NCBI GenBank assembly: GCA_022562275.1
Contig: JADFPP010000001.1
Location: forward strand, 1-64,000
Length of the DNA: 64,000 nucleotides
Direction of reading: 5' to 3'
Source: Bacteroidota bacterium
GTDB lineage: Bacteria; Bacteroidota; Ignavibacteria; Ignavibacteriales; Ignavibacteriaceae
The position numbers and the translations under genes are program-made. Shown here one piece after another: positions 18,093 through 27,820 of this stretch. Under the pieces are notes generated by a model that was given only the letters and a program-made list of their open reading frames with translations, did not search any database and was not told the origin of the DNA. Each line of letters begins with the position of its first letter. The stretch's first letter is position 1.

Positions 18093-18416
18093 AACATAAT
18101 CAGATTATTTTGTCCGAATAAATTTAAGTAATTCTATACTAATTGTCAATCAAAAATATAAAGGATTTTTTTTCATTTTTCTATACTGGCAATTTCAGCT
18201 GTAATTCATTTTTGATAAATATTTAACTTTTACAGGTTTTCCAATGTCAATAATATCAAATATTCTCATTAAAGTCATCTTTTTAAAAAATTGTTGATAA
18301 AATTAATAATTTTCTCTTGACAAGAGGAAAATATTTTATTAGATTTAATCAGACCTGAATATCTGATTATCAAATTAAGGACAAAATTTAATGTACATAA
18401 CAAAGAGGATTATCAC
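18093..18416. promoter_or_regulatory. Divergent control region for nrf and nar clusters
   Basis: The 324-base gap separates the Rrf2 gene (minus) from the cytochrome c gene (plus). At 18347-18368 AATCAGA and TCTGATT face each other across eight bases, a perfect 7+7 inverted repeat ending about 50 bases before the plus-strand start. At 18096-18108 an odd palindrome, ATAATCAGATTAT, shares the same half-site and lies a few bases from the Rrf2 start. These could be sites for one regulator, possibly the Rrf2 protein itself. No FNR-type TTGATnnnnATCAA was found. No gene fits in the gap. Confidence 0.45.
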
Positions 18417-19304
18417 ATGAAGGTCCTAAAAAATCTTTTTTACAAAATAAAGCTATCTTATATTCTCCTTGCCATTGCAATAATATACTTCTCTGAATTC
18501 TCCTATACCCAATACCAGGGCGAAACAATTTTTAAGAAAACCTGCATTGCCTGCCATACAATTGGCAGAGGTCGCTTAGTCGGTCCTGATCTTAAGGATA
18601 TTTTTGATAGACGCTCCGAAGAATGGATTCTCAGTTTTGTAAAATCATCACAAAGTATGATTAAGAGCGGAGATCCTGATGCAGTTGCAATCTTTAACGA
18701 GTATAACAAACTCGTTATGCTCGATCAAAACCTAACCGATGATCAGATAAAGGATATTATGCTTTACATTAAACAGCAATCTTCGGGCAGTGGGCAAACA
18801 ATTGCACTTACTGAGGATATTAAAAGCAGTACAGGGATGACAATAGATGAAGCTGGAGAGAATGAAGTTTCAGCCGGAAGAAATTTGTTTCTTGGAAAAG
18901 TACGGTTAAACAATGGAGGTCCGGCATGTATATCATGCCATAATGTAACCGGTGAAAATCTCATCGCAGGCGGACTGTTAGCTATGGATATAACAAATAC
19001 TTATTCAAGACTGAATGCCCCCGGGGTTTATTCAATTATGTTCAGTTCTCCGTTTCCAGTTATGAATGCTGCTTATAATAACAATAAGATCACCAAAGAT
19101 GAAGCATTTTATCTTATAGCTTTTCTAAAACAAGCAGATATCAATTCCGCAAATCAACAACCAGTTAATTATCAAAGTAATTTTATATTGATGGGACTGA
19201 TCGGTACGGTAATTCTCTTCGGAATATACGGAGGCATTTGGTGGAACAGGAAACGCAAACCCGTTAACGATAAAATTTTCAAAAGACAATTAAAAACATA
19301 CTAA
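18417..19304 (+). CDS. Diheme cytochrome c, membrane-bound
   Basis: This 295-residue protein has an N-terminal hydrophobic segment (residues about 13-30) and two cytochrome c domains. The haem sites are CIACH at residues 43-47 and CISCH near residue 173, with methionines available as sixth ligands. A second hydrophobic segment near residue 255 is followed by a basic tail (WWNRKRKP), so it should be anchored with haems outside the cytoplasm. It directly precedes narG. Some nar operons carry a similar cytochrome (NarC in Thermus), and electron transfer with the nitrate reductase is likely but inferred. Confidence 0.85.
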   Translation: MKVLKNLFYKIKLSYILLAIAIIYFSEFSYTQYQGETIFKKTCIACHTIGRGRLVGPDLKDIFDRRSEEWILSFVKSSQSMIKSGDPDAVAIFNEYNKLVMLDQNLTDDQIKDIMLYIKQQSSGSGQTIALTEDIKSSTGMTIDEAGENEVSAGRNLFLGKVRLNNGGPACISCHNVTGENLIAGGLLAMDITNTYSRLNAPGVYSIMFSSPFPVMNAAYNNNKITKDEAFYLIAFLKQADINSANQQPVNYQSNFILMGLIGTVILFGIYGGIWWNRKRKPVNDKIFKRQLKTY

Positions 19305-19338
19305 TTCAAAAACCATTTAATTTTTTAAGATCAATATT

Positions 19339-22300
19339 ATGAGTTGGATAAAAGATTTAATATCACCTGAAACCCGCGAGTGGGAAGAGTTTTACAGAAA
19401 CCGCTTTCAGCATGATAAAGTTGTAAGAAGTACACACGGTGTTAACTGTACAGGAGGATGTTCCTGGCAGATTCATGTTAAGGATGGAATCGTTGTTTGG
19501 GAAACCCAGCAATTAGATTACCCTTTACTTGAAAGCAGTCTGCCTCCTTACGAACCGCGCGGCTGCCAGAGAGGAATTTCATTTTCATGGTATCTATATA
19601 GTCCGTTAAGAATTAAGTACCCATTAATAAGAGGTAAACTGCTTGATGCTTATCGCGAAGAAAAAGAAAAAACCGGAGATTCTTTACAAGCCTGGGAAAA
19701 TCTTCAAAACAATAAAGAGAAGAGAAAAGAATATCAAACAGCAAGAGGTAAAGGCGGGTTTAGAAGGACTACCTGGGATGAAGTGCTTGAGATTATGGCG
19801 GCTGCAAATATTTACACAGCAAAAAAATATGGTCCTGATCGATTAGTCGGCTTCTCCCCAATTCCTGCAATGTCTATGTTAAGTTACGCAGCTGGAAGTA
19901 GATTTCTACAATTGTTTGGTGGAGTGAACCTTAGTTTTTATGATTGGTATTGCGATCTTCCAAATGCTTCACCGGAAATATGGGGTGAGCAGACAGATGT
20001 TTGCGAAAGTGCTGATTGGTATAATTCAAAGTTTATTGCAGTTATGGGTGCAAACCTGAATATGACCAGAACACCTGATTGTCACTTCTTCGCGGAGTCC
20101 CGGCATAACGGTACCAAAGCTGTGGTATTCTCACCTGATTTTAGTCAGGTTTCAAAGTATGCTGATCAATGGATTCCATTGCACGCAGGCAGCGACGGAG
20201 CTTACTGGATGGCTGTTACTCATGTAATATTAAAAGAATTTCATCATGAGAAACAAACTCCCTACTTCATCGATTATGTGAAGAAATATACCGACTCACC
20301 CTATTTAGTTGAAGTTGTAAAAGATGGTAATACTTACAAGCCGGGAAGATTAGTTCGTGCCAATCAAATATCAAAATATAAAAATGTAGAAAACGGTGAT
20401 TGGAAGTTCCTTAATATTGATGAGAAGAGCGGCGATCTTGTAATGCCTAAAGGAAGTATGGGGCACCGCTGGGATGAAAAAGGCGGCAACTGGAATATGA
20501 AACATGAAGATGCTGAAGATAACAAACAGTATAATCCTTTACTCACTCTTCTTAATAATAATGATGAAGTGTTACAGGTTGAGTTTACTGAATTTGGTTT
20601 AGATAATAAAAGAATGCGTGGAGTGCCGGTAAAAAATATTGAAACGATTGATGGAAAGAAGATTACAGTTACAACTGTTTACGATTTAACAATGGCTCAG
20701 TATGGCGTCAGCAGGGGTCTCAAAGGAGATTACCCTGAAGATTACAATGACAAAGATGCTGCATACACACCGGCGTGGCAGGAAATATTCACGGGTGTAG
20801 ATAAAAAAACAGTTGTACAATTTGCAAGAGAGTGGGCAAAAACAGCTGAAGTAACTGAAGGTAAATGTATGATCATTATCGGTGCGGGAGTAAACCACTG
20901 GTATCATAATAATCTCATTTACCGTGCAGGCATTATGGCGCTTATGCTATCCGGCTGCATTGGCAAGAATGGCGGCGGATTGAATCACTATGTTGGACAG
21001 GAAAAATTAGCTCCAATGGATTCTTGGAGTACTATTGCTTTTGCCAAAGATTGGCAGGATGCTGTGAGGTTACAGCAGGCGCCTATCTGGCATTATATTA
21101 ACACATGCCAGTACCGTTACGATGGTCATTTTTCAGAATATAACAAAGTGCCTGATAATGAATGGACAAAGGGGCATCTCGCAGATCATATTTATAGATC
21201 TGTAAGGATGGGCTGGATGCCTTTCTATCCGCAGTTTAACAAAAACACTTTTGAGTTAAGTAAGGAAGCCATAAACAACGGCGCCAAAAACGATGACGAA
21301 ATTAAAAAGTATGTTCTTGAAAAATTAAAATCAAAAGAACTTCATTATTCTATCAGTGATCCTGAGGCAGAGGAGAACTTCCCAAGAACCTGGTACATCT
21401 GGCGTGGTAACGCAATAATGGGAAGTATGAAAGGTCACGAATATCTTTTAAAACATTACCTCGGTACTCATTCAAACGCAATTGGAAAAGATATAACCGA
21501 TCAGAAAACTGAAGAAGTTAAGTGGCATGATATTGCACCAAAAGGAAAAATGGATCTTGTTGTAGATCTTAACTTCCGGATGGATTCCTCAGCGCTCTAT
21601 TCCGATATTATATTGCCTGCAGCTTCATGGTATGAAAAAGCAGATCTTAACAGTACCGATATGCATTCATTTATTCATCCTTTATCTGCAGCAATCGCAC
21701 CTGTTTGGGAATCAAAAACCGATTGGGATATATTCAAACTTATTGCCTTTGCAACAAGTGAGCTTGCTAAGAAACATTTTTCTGAACCGCTTAAAGATAT
21801 TGTAATTGCTCCTCTTGCACACGATACTGCTGATGAAATAACCCAGCCGACTGTTAAAGATTGGTATAAAGGTGAATGCGAAGCCATCCCTGGAAAAACA
21901 ATGCACAAGATTGCAATCGTGGAGAGAGATTATACAAAACTATATGATAAGTTTATCACTTTAGGTGAGAAAATTAAAACAAACGGACTCGGTGCGCATG
22001 GTAATCATTATATGTGTGAAGATTTTTATGATGAAATGATTGAATCCGCACATTTTCCGGTAGAAAAACTTAACGGTAAAACTTATCCTTCTCTTAAAGA
22101 AGATGTTTCGGCTGCTAATGCCGTATTGTTCCTTTCATCTTTAACAAACGGTGAGCTTACTGTTCGTGCATATAAAAATGCAGAAAAGAAAACAGGACTC
22201 GTTCTTGCCGATTTAGGTGAAGGAAGCAGGGATGTTAAAATTGATTACAAAGATTTGCAAGCACAACCAAGAAGATATAACTCTTCACCCTTATGGTCAG

Positions 22301-22959
22301 GGCTTATGCATAACGGCAGAGCGTACTCAGCATTTACCTACAATGTTGAAAGATTAGTTCCCTGGAGAACATTAACAGGTCGCCAGCATTTCTATTTAGA
22401 TCACGAGATGTACTTAGCTTTTGGTGAAAACCTTCCAACTTATAAGCCATCACCCAAACCTGAAGTTTACGGTGATTTAAGAGAGACTTTAAAAGAAGGT
22501 AAAGCAAAAATATTCAACTGCCTTACACCTCATGGTAAGTGGCATATACATTCAACTTACGGCGATACGCTTAGGATGTTAACCCTTTCCCGTGGATGTG
22601 AACCTTGCTGGATAAATGAAGAAGATGCAAAAGATCTCGGTATTAATGATAATGATTTTGTAGAAGTTTATAACGATCACGGTGTTTATTGCACGCGTGC
22701 CTGCGTAAGCAGCAGGATTCCAAAAGGAGTTACAATTGTTTACCACGTACCGGAACGAACAGTAGGTATTGTCAAATCTCAGGTAAGAGGGAATAAACGT
22801 GCCGGCGGACATAACAGCTTTACCCGCATTCATTTAAAACCAAACCTGCTTGCTGGCGGTTACGGACAGTTCACTTATCACTTTAATTACTGGGGTCCAA
22901 CTGCTGTAAACAGGGATACACACGTTGTAATTAAAAAGATGACTAAAGTCGTTTATTAA
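19339..22959 (+). CDS. narG: Respiratory nitrate reductase alpha subunit
   Basis: A 1206-residue molybdopterin enzyme that reduces nitrate to nitrite. The FS0 cluster motif is present as H33-x3-C37-x3-C41-x34-C76, with histidine replacing the first cysteine, as in E. coli NarG. The segment [20 protein letters not shown] contains the aspartate that binds molybdenum in this family. There is no twin-arginine export signal, so it should stay in the cytoplasm like classic Nar. The C-terminal dinucleotide-binding domain is complete. It lies 34 bases after the cytochrome gene and is separated from narH by an unusual 275-base gap. It needs the cofactor made by the moa/moe/mob operon. Confidence 0.97.
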   Translation: MSWIKDLISPETREWEEFYRNRFQHDKVVRSTHGVNCTGGCSWQIHVKDGIVVWETQQLDYPLLESSLPPYEPRGCQRGISFSWYLYSPLRIKYPLIRGKLLDAYREEKEKTGDSLQAWENLQNNKEKRKEYQTARGKGGFRRTTWDEVLEIMAAANIYTAKKYGPDRLVGFSPIPAMSMLSYAAGSRFLQLFGGVNLSFYDWYCDLPNASPEIWGEQTDVCESADWYNSKFIAVMGANLNMTRTPDCHFFAESRHNGTKAVVFSPDFSQVSKYADQWIPLHAGSDGAYWMAVTHVILKEFHHEKQTPYFIDYVKKYTDSPYLVEVVKDGNTYKPGRLVRANQISKYKNVENGDWKFLNIDEKSGDLVMPKGSMGHRWDEKGGNWNMKHEDAEDNKQYNPLLTLLNNNDEVLQVEFTEFGLDNKRMRGVPVKNIETIDGKKITVTTVYDLTMAQYGVSRGLKGDYPEDYNDKDAAYTPAWQEIFTGVDKKTVVQFAREWAKTAEVTEGKCMIIIGAGVNHWYHNNLIYRAGIMALMLSGCIGKNGGGLNHYVGQEKLAPMDSWSTIAFAKDWQDAVRLQQAPIWHYINTCQYRYDGHFSEYNKVPDNEWTKGHLADHIYRSVRMGWMPFYPQFNKNTFELSKEAINNGAKNDDEIKKYVLEKLKSKELHYSISDPEAEENFPRTWYIWRGNAIMGSMKGHEYLLKHYLGTHSNAIGKDITDQKTEEVKWHDIAPKGKMDLVVDLNFRMDSSALYSDIILPAASWYEKADLNSTDMHSFIHPLSAAIAPVWESKTDWDIFKLIAFATSELAKKHFSEPLKDIVIAPLAHDTADEITQPTVKDWYKGECEAIPGKTMHKIAIVERDYTKLYDKFITLGEKIKTNGLGAHGNHYMCEDFYDEMIESAHFPVEKLNGKTYPSLKEDVSAANAVLFLSSLTNGELTVRAYKNAEKKTGLVLADLGEGSRDVKIDYKDLQAQPRRYNSSPLWSGLMHNGRAYSAFTYNVERLVPWRTLTGRQHFYLDHEMYLAFGENLPTYKPSPKPEVYGDLRETLKEGKAKIFNCLTPHGKWHIHSTYGDTLRMLTLSRGCEPCWINEEDAKDLGINDNDFVEVYNDHGVYCTRACVSSRIPKGVTIVYHVPERTVGIVKSQVRGNKRAGGHNSFTRIHLKPNLLAGGYGQFTYHFNYWGPTAVNRDTHVVIKKMTKVVY

Positions 22960-23234
22960 TTTATCCCGCATTTTGCGGGATGATTTAATAGATATGAATT
23001 ATTAAAATAATTATAAACCGTTAAAACGGTTAGAAATATTGTTAAGTTATTCTTAACCCACGACTTAAGTCGTGGGTTAATGAAAACCAAAAAAGACTCG
23101 AACCGTTTTAACGGTTTTCATTAAGTTTTTAAGTGAACTTATTTATGATTTTTAATAATGGATAAAGAAGAACTTAAGAAACGGACAGAAAAAACAATAG
23201 TAAATAATCAATAATAAATAGAAAATTAAAAATT
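22960..23234. repeat. Nested palindromes in the narG-narH gap
   Basis: A short hairpin (ATCCCGC, five-base loop, GCGGGAT) lies at 22963-22981, right after the narG stop. Two copies of an AACCGTT-type palindrome follow in mirror order: AACCGTTAAAACGGTT at 23016-23031 and AACCGTTTTAACGGTT at 23101-23116. They flank a perfect 28-base palindrome centred on CTTAAG at 23053-23080. The whole unit looks like a composite REP/MITE-type element. At 23158 an 18-residue open frame (MDKEELKKRTEKTIVNNQ) precedes narH. It may be the stump of a four-helix-bundle gene. Confidence 0.75.
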
Positions 23235-24785
23235 ATGGATGTCAGATCACAAGTTTCAATGCTTTTTCATCTTGATAAATGTATTGGCTGCCACACATGC
23301 TCTATTGCATGTAAAAATATTTGGACCGATAGAAAAGGTGCAGAATATATGTGGTGGAATAATGTCGAGACAAAACCTGGTACTGGCTACCCTACTAAAT
23401 GGGAAGACCAGGATATTTATAAAGGCGGATGGGAAAAGAACGGTAAAAGTGTATCACTAAAAGGTTCAGGAAAATTAAAAGGATTGGTTAACATATTTCA
23501 CAATCCCCATCTTCCTGTTATAGATGATTACTACGAACCGTGGACGTACAAGTATTCAGATCTAATTGAAGCACCTGCACAGGATGACCAGCCGACTGCA
23601 AGACCAATATCACTTATCACAGGCAAACCAATTGAAATAAAAGCCGGACCAAACTGGGATGATGATTTAAGCGGTACACCAGATTATGCAAGGAAAGATC
23701 CAAACCTGCAAAACCTCTCCCCTGCTGAACAGGAAGCAATGTTCCAGCTTGAAAAGATGGCATTCTTTTATCTTCCAAGAATTTGTAATCATTGTCTTAA
23801 TCCAGCTTGCGTTGCCTCTTGTCCATCAGGTGCAATTTACAAACGCGGCGAAGATGGAGTAGTTCTTATAAACCAGAAAGTATGCCGTGCGTGGAGAATG
23901 TGTGTTACAGCATGTCCCTATAAAAAATCATACTACAACTGGAGCACAGGAAAATCTGAAAAATGTATTTTATGCTATCCAAGAATTGAATCGGGAATTG
24001 CTCCTGCTTGTATGCATTCCTGCGTAGGAAGAATAAGGTACCTGGGTGTTATGCTTTACGATGCTGACAGGATCAACGAAGTTGCCTCCGCAGATATAAA
24101 CAATCTCGTCAACAGCCAGTTAGATATTATCCTCGATCCGTTTGATGAAGACGTAATTGCTTCAGCGAAGGAAAACGGCGTTGCAGATTCCACAATAAAA
24201 GCTGCACAAGATTCTCCCGTTTACAAGTTCGTAAAAGAATGGGGCATTGCATTACCGTTGCATCCTGAGTTTAGAACTTTACCGATGTTGTTTTATGTTC
24301 CACCAATGTTGCCCGTTATGGCATCTTTAAGCGAACAGAGAAATAAAGAACAGCTTGATAAGCTTGATCCTATTGCAAAAAAATGGGATGATGATTGGCT
24401 TTACGATACCAGCACAGAAGAATTATGGGGAACAATTGAAGAGGCAAGGTTCCCGCTTCAGTATATGGCAAATCTATTTAGTGCCGGCGATACTTGCAAA
24501 ATAAAAGATATTATGAAAAAGCTTATGGCTGTAAGAATTCACCGCAGGGACAAAACCGTTGGCGATCTTGATAAAGAAAATGTTAAAAAAACATTAAAAG
24601 ATGTTAATCTAAGCACCGACGAAGCAGATGACATTTACTATTTAACTTCTCTTGCAAAATTTGATGACCGTTTTGTTATACCTCCTGCACACCGCGAACA
24701 AGCTATTGAGATGATTGAAAATACAGGTGATGTAAAAGGTTCAAGCGGTTTTGGTTTTATAGAAAAACCTGCAAGAGGAATTTGA
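23235..24785 (+). CDS. narH: Respiratory nitrate reductase beta subunit
   Basis: This 516-residue electron-transfer subunit carries one 3Fe-4S and three 4Fe-4S clusters. The cysteine groups are CIGCHTCSIACKNIW near residue 16, CNHCLNPACVASCPSG near 186, CRAWRMCVTACPYKK near 219 (tryptophan in place of one cysteine, the mark of the 3Fe-4S site) and CILCYPRIESGIAPACMHSC near 246. These match NarH of E. coli in order. It moves electrons from NarI haem to NarG. Start ATG 23235 opens the conserved MDVRSQVSM. It is followed closely by narJ. Confidence 0.97.
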   Translation: MDVRSQVSMLFHLDKCIGCHTCSIACKNIWTDRKGAEYMWWNNVETKPGTGYPTKWEDQDIYKGGWEKNGKSVSLKGSGKLKGLVNIFHNPHLPVIDDYYEPWTYKYSDLIEAPAQDDQPTARPISLITGKPIEIKAGPNWDDDLSGTPDYARKDPNLQNLSPAEQEAMFQLEKMAFFYLPRICNHCLNPACVASCPSGAIYKRGEDGVVLINQKVCRAWRMCVTACPYKKSYYNWSTGKSEKCILCYPRIESGIAPACMHSCVGRIRYLGVMLYDADRINEVASADINNLVNSQLDIILDPFDEDVIASAKENGVADSTIKAAQDSPVYKFVKEWGIALPLHPEFRTLPMLFYVPPMLPVMASLSEQRNKEQLDKLDPIAKKWDDDWLYDTSTEELWGTIEEARFPLQYMANLFSAGDTCKIKDIMKKLMAVRIHRRDKTVGDLDKENVKKTLKDVNLSTDEADDIYYLTSLAKFDDRFVIPPAHREQAIEMIENTGDVKGSSGFGFIEKPARGI

Positions 24786-24815
24786 TTAACAAAATTATAA
24801 ACGAAAAAACTATCA

Positions 24816-25478
24816 ATGACAAATAAAAATATAAATCACTACGAAAAATTAGCTCAACTGTTTCAATATCCTAAAGCTAATTACAAGGAAAAAGTAGAGG
24901 TGGCTGAAACTGTTTTAAGTGAACTATATCCTGAAACTCTTAAAACTTTTAAACAATTTTCCGATTTTGTTTCCAATAGTTCGCTCGATGAAATTACAGA
25001 GATCTTTACTCGGACTTTTGATGTTCAGGCAATAACTACCCTTGATGTAGGTTATGTACTTTTTGGTGATGATTACAAAAGAGGTGAATTGCTTGTAAAC
25101 CTGAACCGCGAACATCGTGAAGCAGCTAATGAATGTACTGACGAACTGGCAGATAATTTTTCAAACCTTTTATCGCTACTTCCGAAGATGCAAAACCACG
25201 ATATAAGGGATGAGCTTGTTGAGATGATTATCATGCCCGGTCTTATAAAAATCATTAACGAATTTGATACTAAAAACATAAACTTAAAGAATAAAGTTTA
25301 CCAAAAGCAGTATAAAACTATAATTGAACAATCAGAAGATTATGGAAGAATATTTCTTATACCGCTAATGGTTGTTTATAAAATTATTGAAAGTGATTTT
25401 GGATACATCAAACCAATAGAAGAGAATAATAAAAACAATTTTACAGATGCAATAACATCTGAAATTGAGATAGATTAA
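24816..25478 (+). CDS. narJ: Nitrate reductase assembly chaperone
   Basis: A 220-residue all-helical protein of the NarJ/TorD chaperone family, which helps insert the molybdenum cofactor into NarG and then dissociates. The conserved stretch FTRTFDVQAITTLDVGYVLF, then GDDYKRGELLVNLNREHREA, is the NarJ signature. It sits between narH and narI, the usual place. There are no membrane segments. The length is close to family norm (about 200-240). Confidence 0.92.
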   Translation: MTNKNINHYEKLAQLFQYPKANYKEKVEVAETVLSELYPETLKTFKQFSDFVSNSSLDEITEIFTRTFDVQAITTLDVGYVLFGDDYKRGELLVNLNREHREAANECTDELADNFSNLLSLLPKMQNHDIRDELVEMIIMPGLIKIINEFDTKNINLKNKVYQKQYKTIIEQSEDYGRIFLIPLMVVYKIIESDFGYIKPIEENNKNNFTDAITSEIEID

Positions 25479-25498
25479 TAATTAAATAATTAAGAACC

Positions 25499-26227
25499 AT
25501 GGACTTACTTAATAACTTTCTTTTTATCGCTTTGCCTTATGTTGCTTTAACGGTTTTCCTTATTGGAACTATTTATCGCTACAAAGGCACTAAGTTTAAA
25601 TTTTCATCTTTATCCTCCCAATTTCTGGAAGGTAAAAAACTATTCTGGGGTTCAGTTCCTTTCCATTATGGAATCATGGTTTTATTCTTCGGACATTTAA
25701 TAGCATTCTTGCTGCCGGATGTGATCCTCTCGTGGAACAGCAGTCCGTTACGATTGATGATTTTGGAAGTATCAGCATTTATTTTTGGTTTAAGTGCATT
25801 AGTTGGAATGTTTAACCTTTTATTAAGGCGTAAGACCAATCCAAGAATTGAGATGCTCACAACCAAGATGGATCTGCTTATTGAGTTAATTCTGTTAGTG
25901 CAGATATTTTTTGGTCTGTGGATCGCTTACGAATACCGCTGGGGTTCTTCGTGGTTTGCATCAGTTATGTCACCATACTTAAAATCAATATTCACACTTA
26001 ATCCTCAGATTGATGCGGTATCGAGTATGCCGTGGGTAATTAAAATACATGTATCACTTGCGTATGTTATTTTACTGCTTATTCCTTTCACCAGGTTAGT
26101 TCATTTATTAGTATTTCCTTTAAGCTATCTATGGCGTCCATATCAAAAAGTAATTTGGTATTGGAACAGAAAAAAAATACGTGACCCGAAAACATTATGG
26201 AATGTAACGCGTTCAAAAAACAATTAA
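25499..26227 (+). CDS. narI: Respiratory nitrate reductase gamma subunit (cytochrome b)
   Basis: This 242-residue membrane protein has five hydrophobic helices. Histidines in the helices that bind the two b haems are visible in YGIMVLFFGHLIAFL and, near the C-terminus, in IHVSLAYVILLLIPFTRLVH. NarI oxidises quinol and passes electrons to NarH. It ends the narGHJI set and begins 20 bases after narJ. The length (about 225-245) fits the family. Confidence 0.93.
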   Translation: MDLLNNFLFIALPYVALTVFLIGTIYRYKGTKFKFSSLSSQFLEGKKLFWGSVPFHYGIMVLFFGHLIAFLLPDVILSWNSSPLRLMILEVSAFIFGLSALVGMFNLLLRRKTNPRIEMLTTKMDLLIELILLVQIFFGLWIAYEYRWGSSWFASVMSPYLKSIFTLNPQIDAVSSMPWVIKIHVSLAYVILLLIPFTRLVHLLVFPLSYLWRPYQKVIWYWNRKKIRDPKTLWNVTRSKNN

Positions 26228-26296
26228 ATAAGTCCAGTAGTTTATTTAGAATAGTAAAATAAATCACTTTATCAATAATGTTTATTTTTAGGATTT

Positions 26297-27793
26297 ATGG
26301 AAGAAACAGTTACAAAAAAAGCTCATAAAATTCTATTCTTTAATACACTGGCATTTACAATTTGCTTTGCAGCATGGATGTTGAACGGTGTACTGGTAAC
26401 TTTTTTAGTTGATAACCAGGTTTTTGATTGGGGACCAATCGAGATTGGCTGGTTAATGGGTATCCCTGTTCTTACGGGTGCTTTATTTCGTCTGCCCGCT
26501 GGCATATTAACAGATAAATTCGGTGGCAAACCGGTGTATGGTATTTTACTCTTCATAAGTGCTATTCCTATGTTTCTACTTTCTTATGCGGATAGCTTTT
26601 TCGGGTTTGCATTAGCAAGTTTCGGTTTTGGACTTACTGGAGTAAGCTTCGCCATTGGAATTGCTTTTACTTCGGTTTGGTATCCTAAACATTGGCAGGG
26701 AAGAGCATTGGGAATATTTGGCGCCGGGAATGCAGGCGCTGCAATAACTACATTGTTTGCTCCAACCTTATTAAACAATCTAACAGATAACGGTGCAAAC
26801 ATTGAAGGATGGAGGTATTTACCAGTCATTTACGCCGCCGCATTAATTGTAATGGGAATTATATTCCTGATCTTCACCGAAAATAAGAAGCCTCCCGCTA
26901 AAAATAAATCTTTAAAAGGAATACTGGCACCATTAAAAGATAAAAGAGTGTGGAGATTTGGGCTTTACTATTTTCTTGTATTCGGATGTTTTGTTGCATT
27001 CTCACAATGGTTAGTTCCTTATTTTGTTAATGTTTACTACTTACCGCTTGTTACCGCCGGAATTTTCGCTGCTTTATTCAGTTTCCCATCTGGTGTTATT
27101 CGTGCAGTTGGCGGCTGGATGTCCGATCACTGGGGAGCGAGAAAAGTTATGTTCTGGGTCCTTGCTTCTTCAGTTCTGATTAGTATTATGCTTACTATCC
27201 CGAGAATGGAAGTTTACTCCCCTGGAAGAGGAATAATGAATAAAAGAAGTGGTGAAGTTACCTTTGTTTCGGATTCACTTATCCAGGTTGGAGATATAAA
27301 TTATTCAGTCATTTCAAAATCAAACAAGACTGATATTATAGATGATCAGCTCCTTGTTTTACCAACCAAAGAAGTATGGCAGGAAACAGTTGTAAAGGTT
27401 GGAGACAAAGTTTCAAAAAAACAATTGCTGGCTAAAGGAGTTACAAGAATATATTTTCAGGCAAACGTATGGATATTCGCAGTTTTAATTATTCTTATCG
27501 GCAGTATATGGGGAATAGGCAAAGCAGGTGTCTATAAATTAATTCCAGACCATTTCCCGGATGAAGTAGGAGTAGTTGGCGGAATGGTAGGTGTTTTAGG
27601 AGGACTTGGAGGATTTTTCTGTCCAATTATTTTTGGTTATTTATTGGAGGGAACCGGTTTATGGACAAGCTGCTGGATGTTCATGCTTCTGCTATCAGTT
27701 ATTTGCCTGATTTGGTTGAATAAATCTAATAAAGAGGAGGCAACTTATAAAGCGGAGCACATTGAACTTATTGCTAAGCACGATAATAATTGA
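26297..27793 (+). CDS. narK: NarK-type nitrate/nitrite MFS transporter (first)
   Basis: This 498-residue MFS transporter has about 12 membrane helices. The NarK signatures GFGLTGVSFAIGIAFTSVWY and GKAGVYKLIPDHFPDEVGVV are present, along with MFS loops (GILTDKFGGKPVYG; GWMSDHWGARK). Between helices 9 and 10 there is an extra hydrophilic segment of roughly 85 residues (about 302-388), with PGRGIMNKRSGEVTF and VVKVGDKVSKKQLLAKGVT, which looks like a small beta-rich domain. It lies 69 bases after narI, so it is probably in the nar transcript. Whether it moves nitrate in or nitrite out is not decided by sequence. Confidence 0.9.
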   Translation: MEETVTKKAHKILFFNTLAFTICFAAWMLNGVLVTFLVDNQVFDWGPIEIGWLMGIPVLTGALFRLPAGILTDKFGGKPVYGILLFISAIPMFLLSYADSFFGFALASFGFGLTGVSFAIGIAFTSVWYPKHWQGRALGIFGAGNAGAAITTLFAPTLLNNLTDNGANIEGWRYLPVIYAAALIVMGIIFLIFTENKKPPAKNKSLKGILAPLKDKRVWRFGLYYFLVFGCFVAFSQWLVPYFVNVYYLPLVTAGIFAALFSFPSGVIRAVGGWMSDHWGARKVMFWVLASSVLISIMLTIPRMEVYSPGRGIMNKRSGEVTFVSDSLIQVGDINYSVISKSNKTDIIDDQLLVLPTKEVWQETVVKVGDKVSKKQLLAKGVTRIYFQANVWIFAVLIILIGSIWGIGKAGVYKLIPDHFPDEVGVVGGMVGVLGGLGGFFCPIIFGYLLEGTGLWTSCWMFMLLLSVICLIWLNKSNKEEATYKAEHIELIAKHDNN

Positions 27794-27820
27794 ATCTAAA
27801 AAAATTAATAGGTGTTAATA

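Noticed and set aside
18093-18416. FNR-type TTGATnnnnATCAA box
   Set aside because: Only partial matches such as TTTGATAAAT and TGATTATCAAAT were seen, none with the right spacing.
21675-21908. Open frames antisense to narG
   Set aside because: Codon pattern and conservation follow narG on the plus strand. They are shadows.
22963-22981. Terminator after narG
   Set aside because: The hairpin lacks a T run and sits before co-oriented narH. It is listed as part of the repeat unit, not as a terminator.
27812-27820. GTG start nine bases upstream for the second NarK
   Set aside because: AGGTG at 27810-27814 is a better ribosome-binding site for GTG 27821 than anything ahead of 27812.
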